A DNA stretch of 64,000 nt from Flavobacterium sp. LC2016-12 (GTDB lineage: Bacteria; Bacteroidota; Bacteroidia; Flavobacteriales; Flavobacteriaceae). The notes below the pieces were generated by a model. It worked only from the letters and a program-made list of their open reading frames with translations. It made no database searches and had not been told where the DNA came from. Below, in pieces: positions 9,385 through 20,041 of the stretch. A program made the position numbers and the translations under genes. The first letter of the stretch is position 1. Each line of letters starts with the position of its first letter. The stretch covers positions 682,001-746,000 of the forward strand of contig NZ_JADKPT010000001.1 in NCBI RefSeq assembly GCF_015351595.1. Reading direction: 5' to 3'.

Positions 9385-9410
9385 GTATTGTTGTAATTTA
9401 TATATATTTG
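9381..9410 (+). promoter_or_regulatory. Promoter of the susC/susD/xylanase operon
   Basis: TTG at 9381-9383, a 19-base spacer and TATATTTG at 9403-9410 match the Bacteroidota primary-sigma consensus. The transcript would have a leader of about 100 bases before the susC ATG at 9519. Apart from this promoter and the two operators, the 603-base gap 8916-9518 is A+T-rich sequence without a convincing gene. Confidence 0.7.
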
Positions 9411-9518
9411 TTTTCAGGAAAGGTTCTTTAGTGATTTATTTCTAATAAGATTTGAGAAGTAAAGAGTCAATCAATAAAAACGAACTAAACCATATATTAA
9501 CTATTAAACCAATCATTT

Positions 9519-12500
9519 ATGACTAACTTTTTACTTACTAAAAGCAAATCAAAATACTTTAAAAATTTGGGTTTTATGATCCTGTTGTTAGTGTTTTCTG
9601 CTTCGGTAAATGCTCAGACAACTGTGTCAGGAACAGTTTCAGATAATAGTGGACCGTTACCGGGAGTCAATATTATTGTAAAAGGAACAAAAACAACTGC
9701 AGCTACCAATTTTGATGGCACTTATTCCATTCAGGCCACACCAAATGCGGTTTTGGTTTTTAGCTTCATCGGTTTTAAATCAAAAGAAGTTTCATTAAAT
9801 AATCAAACTCAGATTAACATAATTCTTGAAGAAGATTTAAATAGCTTAAAAGAAGTTGTAGTTGTAGGATACGGTACAATGAAAAGATCAGATTTAACCG
9901 GAGCTGTTTCTACAGTTACCAGTGCGGCTGTACAACAATCTGTTGCAACAACAATTGATCAGGTTTTACAGGGTCGTGCAGCTGGTGTTCAAATTCAGTC
10001 GAACAGTGGTGCGCCAGGCTCAAGCTCTTCTATTCGTATTCGTGGTATCAGTTCCTTAAACGGATCAAATGAACCCATTTTTGTAATCGATGGTGTTATT
10101 ATAGACGGATCTACAAGTTCTGTAAATACAAATCCGCTTGCGAATATCAATCCGGCCGATATTGTTTCGATGGATATTTTGAAAGACGCTTCAGCAACAG
10201 CTATTTACGGATCAAGAGCGGCAAATGGAGTGATCATGATTACAACAAAACGTGGTAAAAAAGGAGATATGGTTCTGAATTTCGACAGCTATGTAGGCTG
10301 GCAGGAAATTCCGAAACATTTAGATTTATTAAATCTTAAAGAGTACGGTACCCTTAAAAATACCCGTTCTGATTTAGGAATCGTACAACGTGATAATTAT
10401 TTCATTAGAACTGATTTATTAGGAGAAGGAACAGATTGGCAAAAAGAACTTTTTGACACAGCTTTGATGCAAAGCTATAATTTATCAGCTTCAGGAGGTA
10501 CTGAAAACACTACTTACGCCATGGGAATAGGCTATTTAGATCAGGAAGGCATTGCGATCGGATCTGGATTTGATCGTTTTAATCTTAGAGGTGTTGTGGA
10601 TTCTCAGGTAAAAAGCTTTTTGAAAGTGGGAGTAAATTTCGCTTTAAGCAAAACCAATCAAACCACTACAGTGCAGGATGATGCCCTAATATTAACAGCC
10701 CTTAAACAAACGCCAAACGTTGCAGTTCGTAATGCTGACGGTACATTTGATGGTCCGGATACTAAAGAATTTGTTCAAAACAATCCAATAGGTTTAGCTT
10801 CTATCAAAGACAATCATAATATCAATTACGGAATAAGAGCGAATGCTTATGCTGAGATTGGTTTTACCAAAGACCTTAAATTCAAAACAACTTATTCGCT
10901 AGATTATGGTTTTGCCAATAATTACACGTTCAATCCATCGTATACTTTTGGAGCATTAGTAAATGACGTGAGAGAAGGTTCAAGAACGAAATCTAATAGT
11001 GAATTCTGGAGCTGGAACAATGTTTTAACCTACGATAAAACTTTTGGGGATCATAAAATTATAGCTATGTTAGGTCAGGAGATGCAGGAATCAAACTGGG
11101 AAAACCTTTATGGGTACAGAACAGGATATCTGACAAATGGCGCAACAGATCTAAATGCAGGAGATGCTACAACAGCTAAAAACTCAAACGGAAGTAATAC
11201 AAGTTCATTAAGTTCTTATTTCAGCAGAGTCCAATATTCGTTCAATGATAAATATTTCGTGACCGGGACAATAAGAAGAGATGGTTCTTCTAAATTTTAT
11301 AAAGACAATCAATGGGGTTGGTTTCCATCAGCGGCCTTAGCCTGGAAAGTTTCAAATGAAAATTTCCTAAAAGAAAGCAAAGTAATCAGCAATATGAAAT
11401 TACGTTTGGGTTGGGGAGAAGTTGGTAGTCAAAATGTACCAAACTATGCCTATACATCAACGTACAATGCTTCTGCAACCAATTGGGGAACAGGGTTGTT
11501 GGCAGCAAATACAGCTAATAAAGATTTACAATGGGAAACAACAAGTTCAAGCAATTTAGGTCTTGATATTAGCTTCTTAGACAACAGAATCGAACTTGTT
11601 GCTGATGTTTATTACAAAAAAACAGATAATTTATTATTGCAATTGCCTCTTCCGGCTTACGTGGGAACAACGGGGCAAGGATCAACTTCTGCTCCGTGGG
11701 TAAATATTGGCTCTCTTGAAAATAAAGGGCTTGAGTTCACATTGAATACTTTAAATATGGACAGAAGAGACTTTACCTGGAGATCAAATGTGACCTTCTC
11801 TATGAACAGAAGTAAAGTATTGGCATTGAATACAGAAACCGGAATCTTAAATAAATCACTTCAACAAGGTTCTGATGTAACTATTGTTACCCGTACAGCA
11901 GTAGATCAGGCAATTGGTCAGTTTTATGGATACAAAGTAATTGGACGTTTTGAAAAAGCTACTGATTTTTATTATAAAGATGCAGCCGGAACTGTGAAAC
12001 CTACCGCTTTACCAGAAGGAATGGCGATCGGCGAAAATGGTGTCTGGATTGGAGATTATATTTTTAAAGATGTTAATAATGATGGTGTAATCAACGAGAA
12101 AGACCGTGATTATATTGGTAATCCTAATCCTGATTTTACTTTCGGAATCAACAACTCATTTTCTTTCAAAGGATTTGATGTGAGTATTTTAGTAACAGGT
12201 TCTTATGGAAACGATGTGGCAAATTATCAAAGACGCTGGTTAGAAAATCCTCGTGAAAACACGAATTTATTGTCATCAGCTTTAGGATATGCACAATTGG
12301 GATTAATTGATCCTGCTGGTCCTAATGATTACCGTAATGTGCAAATTGTAGGCGGAGATCCTTATATGCCAAGAATTGCAGCTTCATCAGCAGCCTCGGC
12401 TTCTAATTATCGTTTTAGCGACAGATTTATAGAAGACGGATCGTATGTAAGAGTGAAGAATATCTCGATTGGTTACAATTTACCAAAATCATTGTACTCA

Positions 12501-12683
12501 AAATATGGTATTTCGAACATCAAAGTATATTCAAACGCTCAAAACGTATTGACATTCACCAAATATAAAGGTTACGATCCGGAAGTTGGTTCTCTTAATC
12601 AGGATGCGCTTTTAACCGGTATTGATAATGGACGCTATCCATCGCCAATGATCACGACTCTTGGATTAAATGTTAATTTCTAA
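9519..12683 (+). CDS. SusC/RagA-type TonB-dependent outer-membrane transporter
   Basis: The 1,054-residue protein has a signal peptide (ends ASVNAQ), a carboxypeptidase-regulatory-like domain (about 35-112, VSGTVSDNSGPLPGVNI), a TonB box region and plug (about 115-240, starting VVVGYGTMKRSDLTGAV), and a long beta-barrel ending in a terminal Phe (LGLNVNF). SusC proteins import oligosaccharides across the outer membrane with a SusD lid. The next gene is the SusD partner, 13 bases away. Given the GH10 enzyme downstream, xylo-oligosaccharides are the likely substrate; this is inference from context. Confidence 0.96.
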   Translation: MTNFLLTKSKSKYFKNLGFMILLLVFSASVNAQTTVSGTVSDNSGPLPGVNIIVKGTKTTAATNFDGTYSIQATPNAVLVFSFIGFKSKEVSLNNQTQINIILEEDLNSLKEVVVVGYGTMKRSDLTGAVSTVTSAAVQQSVATTIDQVLQGRAAGVQIQSNSGAPGSSSSIRIRGISSLNGSNEPIFVIDGVIIDGSTSSVNTNPLANINPADIVSMDILKDASATAIYGSRAANGVIMITTKRGKKGDMVLNFDSYVGWQEIPKHLDLLNLKEYGTLKNTRSDLGIVQRDNYFIRTDLLGEGTDWQKELFDTALMQSYNLSASGGTENTTYAMGIGYLDQEGIAIGSGFDRFNLRGVVDSQVKSFLKVGVNFALSKTNQTTTVQDDALILTALKQTPNVAVRNADGTFDGPDTKEFVQNNPIGLASIKDNHNINYGIRANAYAEIGFTKDLKFKTTYSLDYGFANNYTFNPSYTFGALVNDVREGSRTKSNSEFWSWNNVLTYDKTFGDHKIIAMLGQEMQESNWENLYGYRTGYLTNGATDLNAGDATTAKNSNGSNTSSLSSYFSRVQYSFNDKYFVTGTIRRDGSSKFYKDNQWGWFPSAALAWKVSNENFLKESKVISNMKLRLGWGEVGSQNVPNYAYTSTYNASATNWGTGLLAANTANKDLQWETTSSSNLGLDISFLDNRIELVADVYYKKTDNLLLQLPLPAYVGTTGQGSTSAPWVNIGSLENKGLEFTLNTLNMDRRDFTWRSNVTFSMNRSKVLALNTETGILNKSLQQGSDVTIVTRTAVDQAIGQFYGYKVIGRFEKATDFYYKDAAGTVKPTALPEGMAIGENGVWIGDYIFKDVNNDGVINEKDRDYIGNPNPDFTFGINNSFSFKGFDVSILVTGSYGNDVANYQRRWLENPRENTNLLSSALGYAQLGLIDPAGPNDYRNVQIVGGDPYMPRIAASSAASASNYRFSDRFIEDGSYVRVKNISIGYNLPKSLYSKYGISNIKVYSNAQNVLTFTKYKGYDPEVGSLNQDALLTGIDNGRYPSPMITTLGLNVNF

Positions 12684-12696
12684 AATATTGCAAACT

Positions 12697-14328
12697 ATGA
12701 AAACAAAAAATATATTTTACTCGGTTCTTATGATCGCATTGCCATTTGTTTGGACTAGTTGTAGTGATCATTTAGACGTTGAACCAAACGATCAGATTAC
12801 AAAAGAGAATTTTTATAAAACAGAAGCCGATTTTCAGGCTGCAACTGGACCCTTATACAATAAAGTTTGGTTCGATTTTAATGATAAATTTTATTACGGT
12901 TTAGGAGACGGACGTGCCAATAATTTATACGCTCCGTACTCAGATTATATTTATCCTTTTACCGATCTGTCTGAAACCGGATTAACAGGGCCTTTGGTTT
13001 CTGCCTGGGGATCTTTGTACAATGTAGTACAACAATCAAATAATGTAATTATCGGAATCTCTGATAGTGAAGTTAGTGCTGCGGTTAAGAATAAATATAT
13101 TGCTGAAGCCCGTTTTATGAGAGGTACAGCCTATTGGTATTTGGCTTCACTTTGGGGAGATGTTATTATTTCGACTGACCCGAGAGAATTGGTTAAAAAT
13201 CCAATAGTGAACAAAAATCCATTAAAAGATGTTTATGAATTTGCTATTCGCGATTTAGAATTTGCAGCTAAATTTCTTCCTGAAACTGCTGGTCAGGCTG
13301 GTAGATTGACAAAATATAGTGCTTACGGAATGTTGTCTCGTGTGTACTTGTCATTTTCAGGAGTAAGTGAGAATCCAAATAGTGGAACGAGAAAACAAGA
13401 ATATCTTGATTTGGCTAAAAAAGCTGCTGAAAAAGTAATCACTGCCGGGCCATATAAACTGTTAGCTAATTATGACGATTTATTTAAGATCGATAATAAT
13501 AACAATACAGAATCTATGTTTGCGCTTCAATGGGTTCCAAACGGGGATTATGGCGTAACAAACACACAGCAGGCTTATTTTGCATTGGGATCTGACATTA
13601 CAGGAGATGATACCGGATGGGGTTATTGGACAAGAGCATCTTATAATGTTTTACAGGAATACGAGTCAGCAGACAAACGCAGACAAGCAACCTGGATGGC
13701 GGATAATGATTTTTATCCTGAAATCAATAAAGCAAATGGAGGTTATACGGTTGATCATACTAATGATTTCCTTACGGTTAAAAAAGGTGTTGTAGGTTCT
13801 ACAAAAGACAATGCTAAAACATCTCGTATGAACTCAGGGTTAAATACCTACATGTTACGTTTAGGAGAAGTGTATTTAAATTATGCCGAAGCAGCTTTAG
13901 GAAACAACGCTACAACTGCTGATGGTCTGGCTATTGCGTCAGTAAATGAACTTCGTACACGTGCAGGTCTTAATCCTAAAACAACACTTTCTTATGCTGA
14001 TATTATTCACGAAAGAAGAGTAGAGTTGTGTATGGAAGGACAATATTGGTATGATTTAGTTCGCAGAGCCTATTACAAACAACAAGAAGTAATCAACTAT
14101 GTGACAAGCCAGAATAGAGGTACTATCGTTCCGATTTTGTATGACAATACAATCAATAAAGTAACAATCGATGATACAGGAAGCAGCAGTACGCGCTCTA
14201 TTGGTGTAATTGATGCAACGATTTTTCTTTTGCCTTATCCGGAATCTGAATTGGTTCAAAATCCTTTGTTAAGAGAAAATCCAGTTCCTTATGAGTTTAC
14301 AGAGGAAAAAATAAAAGACTTGTTCTAG
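12697..14328 (+). CDS. SusD/RagB-type surface glycan-binding lipoprotein
   Basis: The start at ATG 12697 gives a lipoprotein signal with lipobox (WTSC, Cys22). A same-frame ATG at 12670 would overlap the end of susC and add a non-hydrophobic stretch. The protein (543 residues) has the SusD N-terminal TPR-like region ([16 protein letters not shown]), the conserved [23 protein letters not shown] segment and the C-terminal region with [15 protein letters not shown] and the [17 protein letters not shown] motif. It should cap the SusC pore and capture glycan at the cell surface. Confidence 0.95.
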   Translation: MKTKNIFYSVLMIALPFVWTSCSDHLDVEPNDQITKENFYKTEADFQAATGPLYNKVWFDFNDKFYYGLGDGRANNLYAPYSDYIYPFTDLSETGLTGPLVSAWGSLYNVVQQSNNVIIGISDSEVSAAVKNKYIAEARFMRGTAYWYLASLWGDVIISTDPRELVKNPIVNKNPLKDVYEFAIRDLEFAAKFLPETAGQAGRLTKYSAYGMLSRVYLSFSGVSENPNSGTRKQEYLDLAKKAAEKVITAGPYKLLANYDDLFKIDNNNNTESMFALQWVPNGDYGVTNTQQAYFALGSDITGDDTGWGYWTRASYNVLQEYESADKRRQATWMADNDFYPEINKANGGYTVDHTNDFLTVKKGVVGSTKDNAKTSRMNSGLNTYMLRLGEVYLNYAEAALGNNATTADGLAIASVNELRTRAGLNPKTTLSYADIIHERRVELCMEGQYWYDLVRRAYYKQQEVINYVTSQNRGTIVPILYDNTINKVTIDDTGSSSTRSIGVIDATIFLLPYPESELVQNPLLRENPVPYEFTEEKIKDLF

Positions 14329-14365
14329 TATTATGAAAAATAATAATTTAAAAAGATTGATCAAT

Positions 14366-15736
14366 ATGAAGCAATATATATTAAATAAAAGATATTGGGC
14401 AGCCCTTGCATTTATTGGAATGATGTTCTTTGGGTTACTGTTTACCTCTTGCGATAATAACGATTCAGCAAGTAGCTCAATAGTAGTCAAAAAAGTTTTC
14501 TTAGAAGATGTAAATTCAGCTGTTCCGGACAGAGAAGTTAATTTTGTAAGATTAGGACAAACAATACGAATTGAAGGTTCTGGATTTAGTGGACTTAAAA
14601 AAGTGTACATCAACGGCTATTCGACTTATTTTAATGTCGTTTTTGTATCGGATAATTCGATAATATTGACTGTTTCCGGTGATACACCAACTATAGAAGC
14701 AGAGCCGGCAGACAGAAATACAATTCGTTTTGTAAATGATAATACCGAAACAGTATTTCCATTTCAGATTCGTGCCTCAAGTCCAACTATTAGCAGTATT
14801 TCTAATACAATGCCAAATCCGGGTGAAAAAATTACAGTTTCCGGTGCTGGTTTAACTGAAATAAACAAAGTAGTTTTTCCTGGAAATGTTACAGTAACGA
14901 CCGGAATCGTATCAGATCCTGATGGTGAATTCTTTACAGTTACAATGCCAGGCGGAGTTTCAGATACTGGAGGTTCAATATTTGTTGAAGGTTCAAATGG
15001 AGGTGCTTATTCTCCAGCTTATTTTAACTTTAAAAAAGGTCTTTTATTAAATTTTGACGGAAGCGGCTCTCACGGCTATTGGGGAACTTCAACTAGTATG
15101 ATTCAACCGGAAGATTTAGAGTCAGGAACTATTGGAACTGATAATATTTCGCAAGGCAAATATGTTCCGCATCGTCCGGCGCGTATCGCTTCTTTTGATG
15201 CTGCCAAAAACCGTTGCACTGAAGTTTGGACAGCAGGAAATGGCGTTGACAACTGGAGAGCACAATTAACACCTTATATTCCGGCAAACACAGCATTAGA
15301 TCAAGTGGCTTTTCAGTTTGATGTTTATGTACCGGATACCTGGAAAGATTCAGGGTTTTTAAAAATATGTACAATCAATAATTTTAATGGTGGAGAATGG
15401 ACTGGAGGTTGTTACAATTATGTGCCTTGGATTGTAGACGGAAAATCGGTTGCTTTTCAAACTACTGGCTGGACAACGGTTACGATTCCGTTAAACAAAT
15501 TTTATGCATGGTCTAAAGAAGCTTTTACTTTCGAAACTGTTTTAGCATACCGTGAGGCTGCAACGTATCAAAATTTTGGTATTTTCTTTGAAAACTCTGA
15601 TGTTAAATTGAAAGATGTTACAGGAAATGATAGTACTGTAGAGTTTCCTTCAAAAGCAACTTCTGTGAAAGTATATACAGACAACTGGAGAATTGTTTCC
15701 TTAAACACACCAACTTATAATGATTTCCCTAACTAG
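14366..15736 (+). CDS. Surface glycan-binding lipoprotein with IPT/TIG domains
   Basis: From ATG 14366 the protein has a signal peptide with lipobox LFTSC (Cys29); an ATG at 14333 is also possible. Two immunoglobulin-like IPT/TIG domains are visible (about residues 38-145 and 146-235; [33 protein letters not shown] is a typical TIG start). The C-terminal region (about 240-456, [16 protein letters not shown] at its start, several Trp) resembles the glycan-binding domain of SGBP-B proteins in xylan and xyloglucan loci. It would help SusC/SusD hold the polymer at the cell surface. Assignment to that C-terminal family is by resemblance only. Confidence 0.8.
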   Translation: MKQYILNKRYWAALAFIGMMFFGLLFTSCDNNDSASSSIVVKKVFLEDVNSAVPDREVNFVRLGQTIRIEGSGFSGLKKVYINGYSTYFNVVFVSDNSIILTVSGDTPTIEAEPADRNTIRFVNDNTETVFPFQIRASSPTISSISNTMPNPGEKITVSGAGLTEINKVVFPGNVTVTTGIVSDPDGEFFTVTMPGGVSDTGGSIFVEGSNGGAYSPAYFNFKKGLLLNFDGSGSHGYWGTSTSMIQPEDLESGTIGTDNISQGKYVPHRPARIASFDAAKNRCTEVWTAGNGVDNWRAQLTPYIPANTALDQVAFQFDVYVPDTWKDSGFLKICTINNFNGGEWTGGCYNYVPWIVDGKSVAFQTTGWTTVTIPLNKFYAWSKEAFTFETVLAYREAATYQNFGIFFENSDVKLKDVTGNDSTVEFPSKATSVKVYTDNWRIVSLNTPTYNDFPN

Positions 15737-15797
15737 TATAAATCTGTAAAAGAGGAATATAAAAAAGAAAAATCATATAATTTAAAAAATAGAACAA

Positions 15798-17990
15798 ATG
15801 AAATACAAATATATAATCCCAATAATTGCTTCCTCTCTAATGATCTTAGGATCATGCGATGATAATTTAATGGAATGGGAAAAAGACCCGGAACACGGCG
15901 CCATAACCGGAGCAGAATTGCCTTTAGAACTGGTTGAAAAAATCAGCCGTTATGAACCATTAAAAACCTATACTGATTTTGTTTTAGGAAACGGAATCGG
16001 AACTGATTTATACATGAGCGATGCCGCATACCGAAAATTAGTCAATGAAAATTTTGACGAAGTTACTCCTGGTTATGCGATGAAACATGGTGCCATGGTA
16101 AATTCAAAAGGAGAAATTAATTTTACGACTATGGATGCTTTTATTGCTGCTACTAAATCGGCTGGTTTAAGCGTTTTCGGACATACTTTGGTTTGGCATT
16201 CGAATCAAAATGCAAGTTATTTAAATAGTATTATTGCGCCAACCGTAATTCCGGGTTCAAGCGGAGCAAATGCAATGGATATTGCGGGTTTAAAAAATGG
16301 CACTTTTTCTAATTGGAGTAGAAACAATCCGGGTCAGGGAATTACAATTGTGGATAATGCGGGATTAACGGCTAATTCTAAAGCAGTGCAATTAATTTCA
16401 TCTGCATCATCAGCCAATTATTGGAATTTACAACTTGCATCTCCAAGCATTCCGGTTGTCGCTGGTCATAGTTATGAGGTTTCTTTCTACATCAAATCAG
16501 ATCAGGCCGGTAAAGGACGTATTTCTTTTACAGGACTGACAAATGGTTACCCGTGGATCAATTGGGATGGTACAGGTGGAGCAGAAGCATTTATGACAGG
16601 TTCACAATGGAAACAAATCAAATTTACATTAAATGCAAATGATTTTGCTGTCGGAAGTAATAGCCTGCAATTAAGCTTTGATTTAGGATCTCTTCCAAAC
16701 GTAACTTATCTTATTGATGTAAATACGTTAGCTGTTACAGATCTTGACGCAGCACCAACTGTAGTTAATTTGGTAGCCAATGGTACTTTAAACACTGATA
16801 TCAATGGCTGGGCAAAATACAATGGAGCTGATAATGCTTTAAGTTTTGCCGGAGCAGCAAATGCGTATGAAGGAAATGGCGCGATGAAAGTGGTTAATGC
16901 AACAAGTGATGCTGCCAATCAGTGGAAAACACAAATTCATGCTGATTTTACAAGTGTAATGACTTTAGATAAAGATTATACGATTTCGTATATGATTCGT
17001 TCAGAAGCTGCGGGATCTGTTCGTTGTTCAACAACAGGTACATCAGCCCATTATCAGGGCGATCAGACTACTTCTACAACATGGAAATTAGTAGAGTGGA
17101 AGTTTAAAGGAAACGGGACTGAAACAGGTTTGAATTTTGATTTGGGCGGAACCGCAGGCACTTATTACATTGACAATGTTGTGGTGACTTCAGGTGATTC
17201 AAATGGAGGACCAACTGCACCAGTGACGATCGAGAAAACAGATGCTGAAAAAACAATCATTATTGGCAAGTCTATGGAGGATTGGATTTCTAAAATGATG
17301 ACGCATTACAAAACTTCTGTTTTTGCCTGGGATGTGGTTAATGAACCAATGAAAGAAGACGGAACATTAAGAACCGGAAATGAAGGAGATACAGCAGCAG
17401 ACTATTTTTCATGGGCGAAATATCTTGGAAAAGATTATGCTGTAACAGCTTTTAAACTGGCACGTCAGTACGGAAATGCAACCGATAAACTGTTTATTAA
17501 TGATTACAATTTAGAGTCAAGCTTAAGCAAATGTGATGGTTTAATTGAGTATGTAAACTATATCGAAAGCAAAGGTGCTACTGTTGACGGTATCGGAACG
17601 CAAATGCACATTTCGTTAACAACAGATAAAGACAAGATTGCTCAAATGTTCCAAAAATTAGCTGCCAGCGGAAAATTGATTAAAATTTCTGAATTGGACA
17701 TCAGGTTAGGAACAAATGCACCAACTGTTGCACAACAAGCCGCTCAGGCAGAAATGTACCAGTATGTGATCGATATGTACAAAAAACACATTCCGACAGC
17801 ACAGCAATATGGAGTAACCATTTGGGGACTTTCTGATAGTGTCAAAGAACATGAAAACTGGCTTCCGGATGAATCTCCAAACCTTTGGGATGCCAACTAC
17901 GTTCGTAAACATGCATACAAAGGAACCGCTGATGGTCTTGCCGGAAAAGATGTCAGTAAAGATTTTTCAGGCGAATTAGTAAAAAATTAA
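15798..17990 (+). CDS. Endo-1,4-beta-xylanase, GH10, with CBM modules inserted in the catalytic domain
   Basis: The 730-residue lipoprotein (lipobox MILGSC, Cys20) starts with the first part of a GH10 barrel (GHTLVWHSNQ near residues 128-137). The barrel is interrupted by about 330 residues holding two jelly-roll-like modules (LKNGTFSNW about 163-310; VANGTLNTDINGW about 325-475), then resumes. The acid/base is E516 (WDVVNEP) and the nucleophile E632 (ISELDIRL). GH10 enzymes with CBMs inserted at this point are known from Bacteroidota xylan degraders. The enzyme should cut xylan on the cell surface into oligosaccharides for the SusC/D pair encoded upstream. It is the last clearly operonic gene before a hairpin. 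Confidence 0.93.
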   Translation: MKYKYIIPIIASSLMILGSCDDNLMEWEKDPEHGAITGAELPLELVEKISRYEPLKTYTDFVLGNGIGTDLYMSDAAYRKLVNENFDEVTPGYAMKHGAMVNSKGEINFTTMDAFIAATKSAGLSVFGHTLVWHSNQNASYLNSIIAPTVIPGSSGANAMDIAGLKNGTFSNWSRNNPGQGITIVDNAGLTANSKAVQLISSASSANYWNLQLASPSIPVVAGHSYEVSFYIKSDQAGKGRISFTGLTNGYPWINWDGTGGAEAFMTGSQWKQIKFTLNANDFAVGSNSLQLSFDLGSLPNVTYLIDVNTLAVTDLDAAPTVVNLVANGTLNTDINGWAKYNGADNALSFAGAANAYEGNGAMKVVNATSDAANQWKTQIHADFTSVMTLDKDYTISYMIRSEAAGSVRCSTTGTSAHYQGDQTTSTTWKLVEWKFKGNGTETGLNFDLGGTAGTYYIDNVVVTSGDSNGGPTAPVTIEKTDAEKTIIIGKSMEDWISKMMTHYKTSVFAWDVVNEPMKEDGTLRTGNEGDTAADYFSWAKYLGKDYAVTAFKLARQYGNATDKLFINDYNLESSLSKCDGLIEYVNYIESKGATVDGIGTQMHISLTTDKDKIAQMFQKLAASGKLIKISELDIRLGTNAPTVAQQAAQAEMYQYVIDMYKKHIPTAQQYGVTIWGLSDSVKEHENWLPDESPNLWDANYVRKHAYKGTADGLAGKDVSKDFSGELVKN

Positions 17991-18005
17991 AACCCTTTTT
18001 ACCTT

Positions 18006-18055
18006 AATCCATCTTATAATGCCAGATGTTGGTTTTATAGGATGGATTATTTATT
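18006..18055 (+). terminator. Hairpin after the xylanase gene
   Basis: AATCCATCTTATAA (18006-18019) pairs imperfectly with TTATAGGATGGATT (18034-18048), followed by a weak T-rich tract. It may be a terminator or only a processing signal, since the next gene starts just 80 bases after the xylanase stop. Confidence 0.5.
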
Positions 18056-18070
18056 TGATTTAATATTAAA

Positions 18071-19708
18071 ATGAGAATTATGTTTAATCTTCTAATAATG
18101 AGATTTTTTTTATTGCTGGTAATGGCAATGCAATTAGGCTTTAGTCAGGAAAAAACAACTCATCTTCAAAAAAAAGGAAATAAGACACAATTGATCGTTA
18201 ACGAAAAACCGTTTCTTATTTTGGGTGGAGAATTGGGAAATTCTTCGGCTACCAGTATGGAAAGTATGGAGCCTATTTGGCCAAAATTGAAGGATATGAA
18301 TCTCAATACAGTTTTAACCCCGGTTTATTGGGAATTGATTGAAAGGGAGGAAGGCAAGTTTGATTTTTCTTTGGTTGATGATTTAATTCTTCGCGCCCGA
18401 AAAGAAAATTTGAAATTATTTTTTCTTTGGTTTGGATCCTGGAAAAACAGTATGTCAAGCCACGCTCCGGCCTGGGTAAAATTAAATCAGAAGAAATACC
18501 CGAGAGTAAAAGATGATAAAAACATAAGCCATGAAATACTAACGCCTTTTAATGAAAACAATCTGAAGGCAGATATAAATGCTTTTCAGAAATTAATGGC
18601 GCACCTTAAAGACTTTGATCAGAAAGAACAAACCGTAATCATGATTCAGGTTGAAAATGAAATCGGAATGCTGCCAACAGCGAGAGATTATTGTCCACAG
18701 GCAAATGAAGCTTTCAATAAAGAAGTGCCGGCAGAATTAGTACAATATCTTCAGAAAAATAAAGAAAAATTGGTTCCAGAATTTTTAGAAGTATGGAAGA
18801 AAAATGGTTTTAAAGCAAAAGGAAATTGGGAAGCTATTTTTGGAAAAAGCCTCCAAACCGATGAGATTTTTATGGTCTGGTATTTTTCTAAATTCACCAA
18901 TGCTGTTGCTAAAGCCGGAAAAGACAGTTATGCCATTCCAATGTTTGTAAATGCTGCTTTGAATGCTGCTGAAAAAAAACCGGGAGAATACCCAAGTGCC
19001 GGACCTTTGCCACATTTGATGGATGTTTGGAAAGCCGCTGGAAATTCGATTGATTTTCTTTCTCCAGATTTTTATAATCCATCATTTAAACATTGGAACG
19101 ATTTATTTACTCGTCAGGGTGATCCTTTATTTATTCCGGAACATAAATTTGATAAAACAGCGGCATTCAAGGGGCTTTATGCAATTGGACATTATGAAGC
19201 AATTGGTTTTTCACCGTTTTCTATTGAATCAGTTGAAGATGGAAAAAAAGAACCTCTGGGAAAAATATATGATTTAGTAAGACAATTAACGCCGGTTATA
19301 GAAGCCAATAAGGGATTACATAAAATAGACGGTGTTTTGTTAGATAAGGAAAACCAATTGCAGGTTATTCAGTTAGGAGATTACGAATTTACTTTTAAAC
19401 ACGATTATACGCTAAATTGGTCTGATGGAGCCAAAGAAGAAATCTGGCCAACGACAAGCGCCATTATAATTGAAATTGCACCAAATGAATTTTATATTGC
19501 CGGTTCGGGAATTGTGATCACGTTTAAACCATTAAAAGATAAAACAGCTAACGCAGGAATCTTAAAAGTCGATCAGGGAACTTTTGAAAATAAGGTTTGG
19601 AAAACATTTCGTCATTTCAATGGCGACCAAACACATCAGGGGAGGCACGTGAGAATTGCCGTTGATGATTTCGAAATTCAGAAAGTGCAATTGTATACTT
19701 ATGAATAA
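18071..19708 (+). CDS. GH35-like beta-galactosidase/glycosidase (DUF5597-type)
   Basis: The 545-residue exported protein (signal peptide ends LGFSQ; an alternative ATG at 18101 also gives one) begins its catalytic barrel near residue 50 (PFLILGGELGNSSATS). The clan GH-A glutamates are visible: E197 in IQVENEIG as acid/base and E357 in FIPEHKFD as probable nucleophile. The C-terminal section (about 420-540) matches the beta-rich DUF5597 extension seen on such proteins in Bacteroidota. It probably removes side-chain sugars (galactose or arabinose type) from the glycan targeted by the locus. Actual substrate specificity is not readable here. Confidence 0.8.
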   Translation: MRIMFNLLIMRFFLLLVMAMQLGFSQEKTTHLQKKGNKTQLIVNEKPFLILGGELGNSSATSMESMEPIWPKLKDMNLNTVLTPVYWELIEREEGKFDFSLVDDLILRARKENLKLFFLWFGSWKNSMSSHAPAWVKLNQKKYPRVKDDKNISHEILTPFNENNLKADINAFQKLMAHLKDFDQKEQTVIMIQVENEIGMLPTARDYCPQANEAFNKEVPAELVQYLQKNKEKLVPEFLEVWKKNGFKAKGNWEAIFGKSLQTDEIFMVWYFSKFTNAVAKAGKDSYAIPMFVNAALNAAEKKPGEYPSAGPLPHLMDVWKAAGNSIDFLSPDFYNPSFKHWNDLFTRQGDPLFIPEHKFDKTAAFKGLYAIGHYEAIGFSPFSIESVEDGKKEPLGKIYDLVRQLTPVIEANKGLHKIDGVLLDKENQLQVIQLGDYEFTFKHDYTLNWSDGAKEEIWPTTSAIIIEIAPNEFYIAGSGIVITFKPLKDKTANAGILKVDQGTFENKVWKTFRHFNGDQTHQGRHVRIAVDDFEIQKVQLYTYE

Positions 19709-19729
19709 TGCTATGTTGTAGTAATAGTT

Positions 19730-19763
19730 AAAAAGTACCTGAAAGTTTTAGGTACTTTTTATT
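19730..19763 (+). terminator. Rho-independent terminator of the xylan locus
   Basis: AAAAGTACCT (19731-19740) and AGGTACTTTTT (19750-19760) form the stem, ending in a T-run. Confidence 0.85.
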
Positions 19764-19786
19764 TGTAGTGGAAGCCCATTAACCAC

Positions 19787-20041
19787 TCAAATTGAATTTG
19801 AAAAGTGACTTTCTATGATATACCTTACATGGACAATAAAAACATCCGTGTTTTTAATCTGGTGTTTGATTAAAGAATCATAATCCGTTAGGTTAAACTG
19901 TTGGATCATGTCTTTTTTCAAATATTTTATAATGGATTCAATACTGCGAGTATCACTATCCTGCTGTTTTTTTAATTCTCGCTGTTTGCTTTCCAAATAT
20001 TGCAAACTTTTTTTTAATCTCTGAATTTCAGGCTTTTCCAA
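19787..20041 (-). CDS. Small helical protein of unknown function
   Basis: The 84-residue product is charged, with a heptad-like helical first half (IQRLKKSLQYLESKQRELKKQQ) and no signal peptide or Cys. I do not recognise a family. It lies alone between the xylan locus and oxyR. Amino-acid composition looks like a real soluble protein, but a chance reading frame cannot be excluded. Confidence 0.4.
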   Translation of the reverse strand: MEKPEIQRLKKSLQYLESKQRELKKQQDSDTRSIESIIKYLKKDMIQQFNLTDYDSLIKHQIKNTDVFIVHVRYIIESHFSNSI

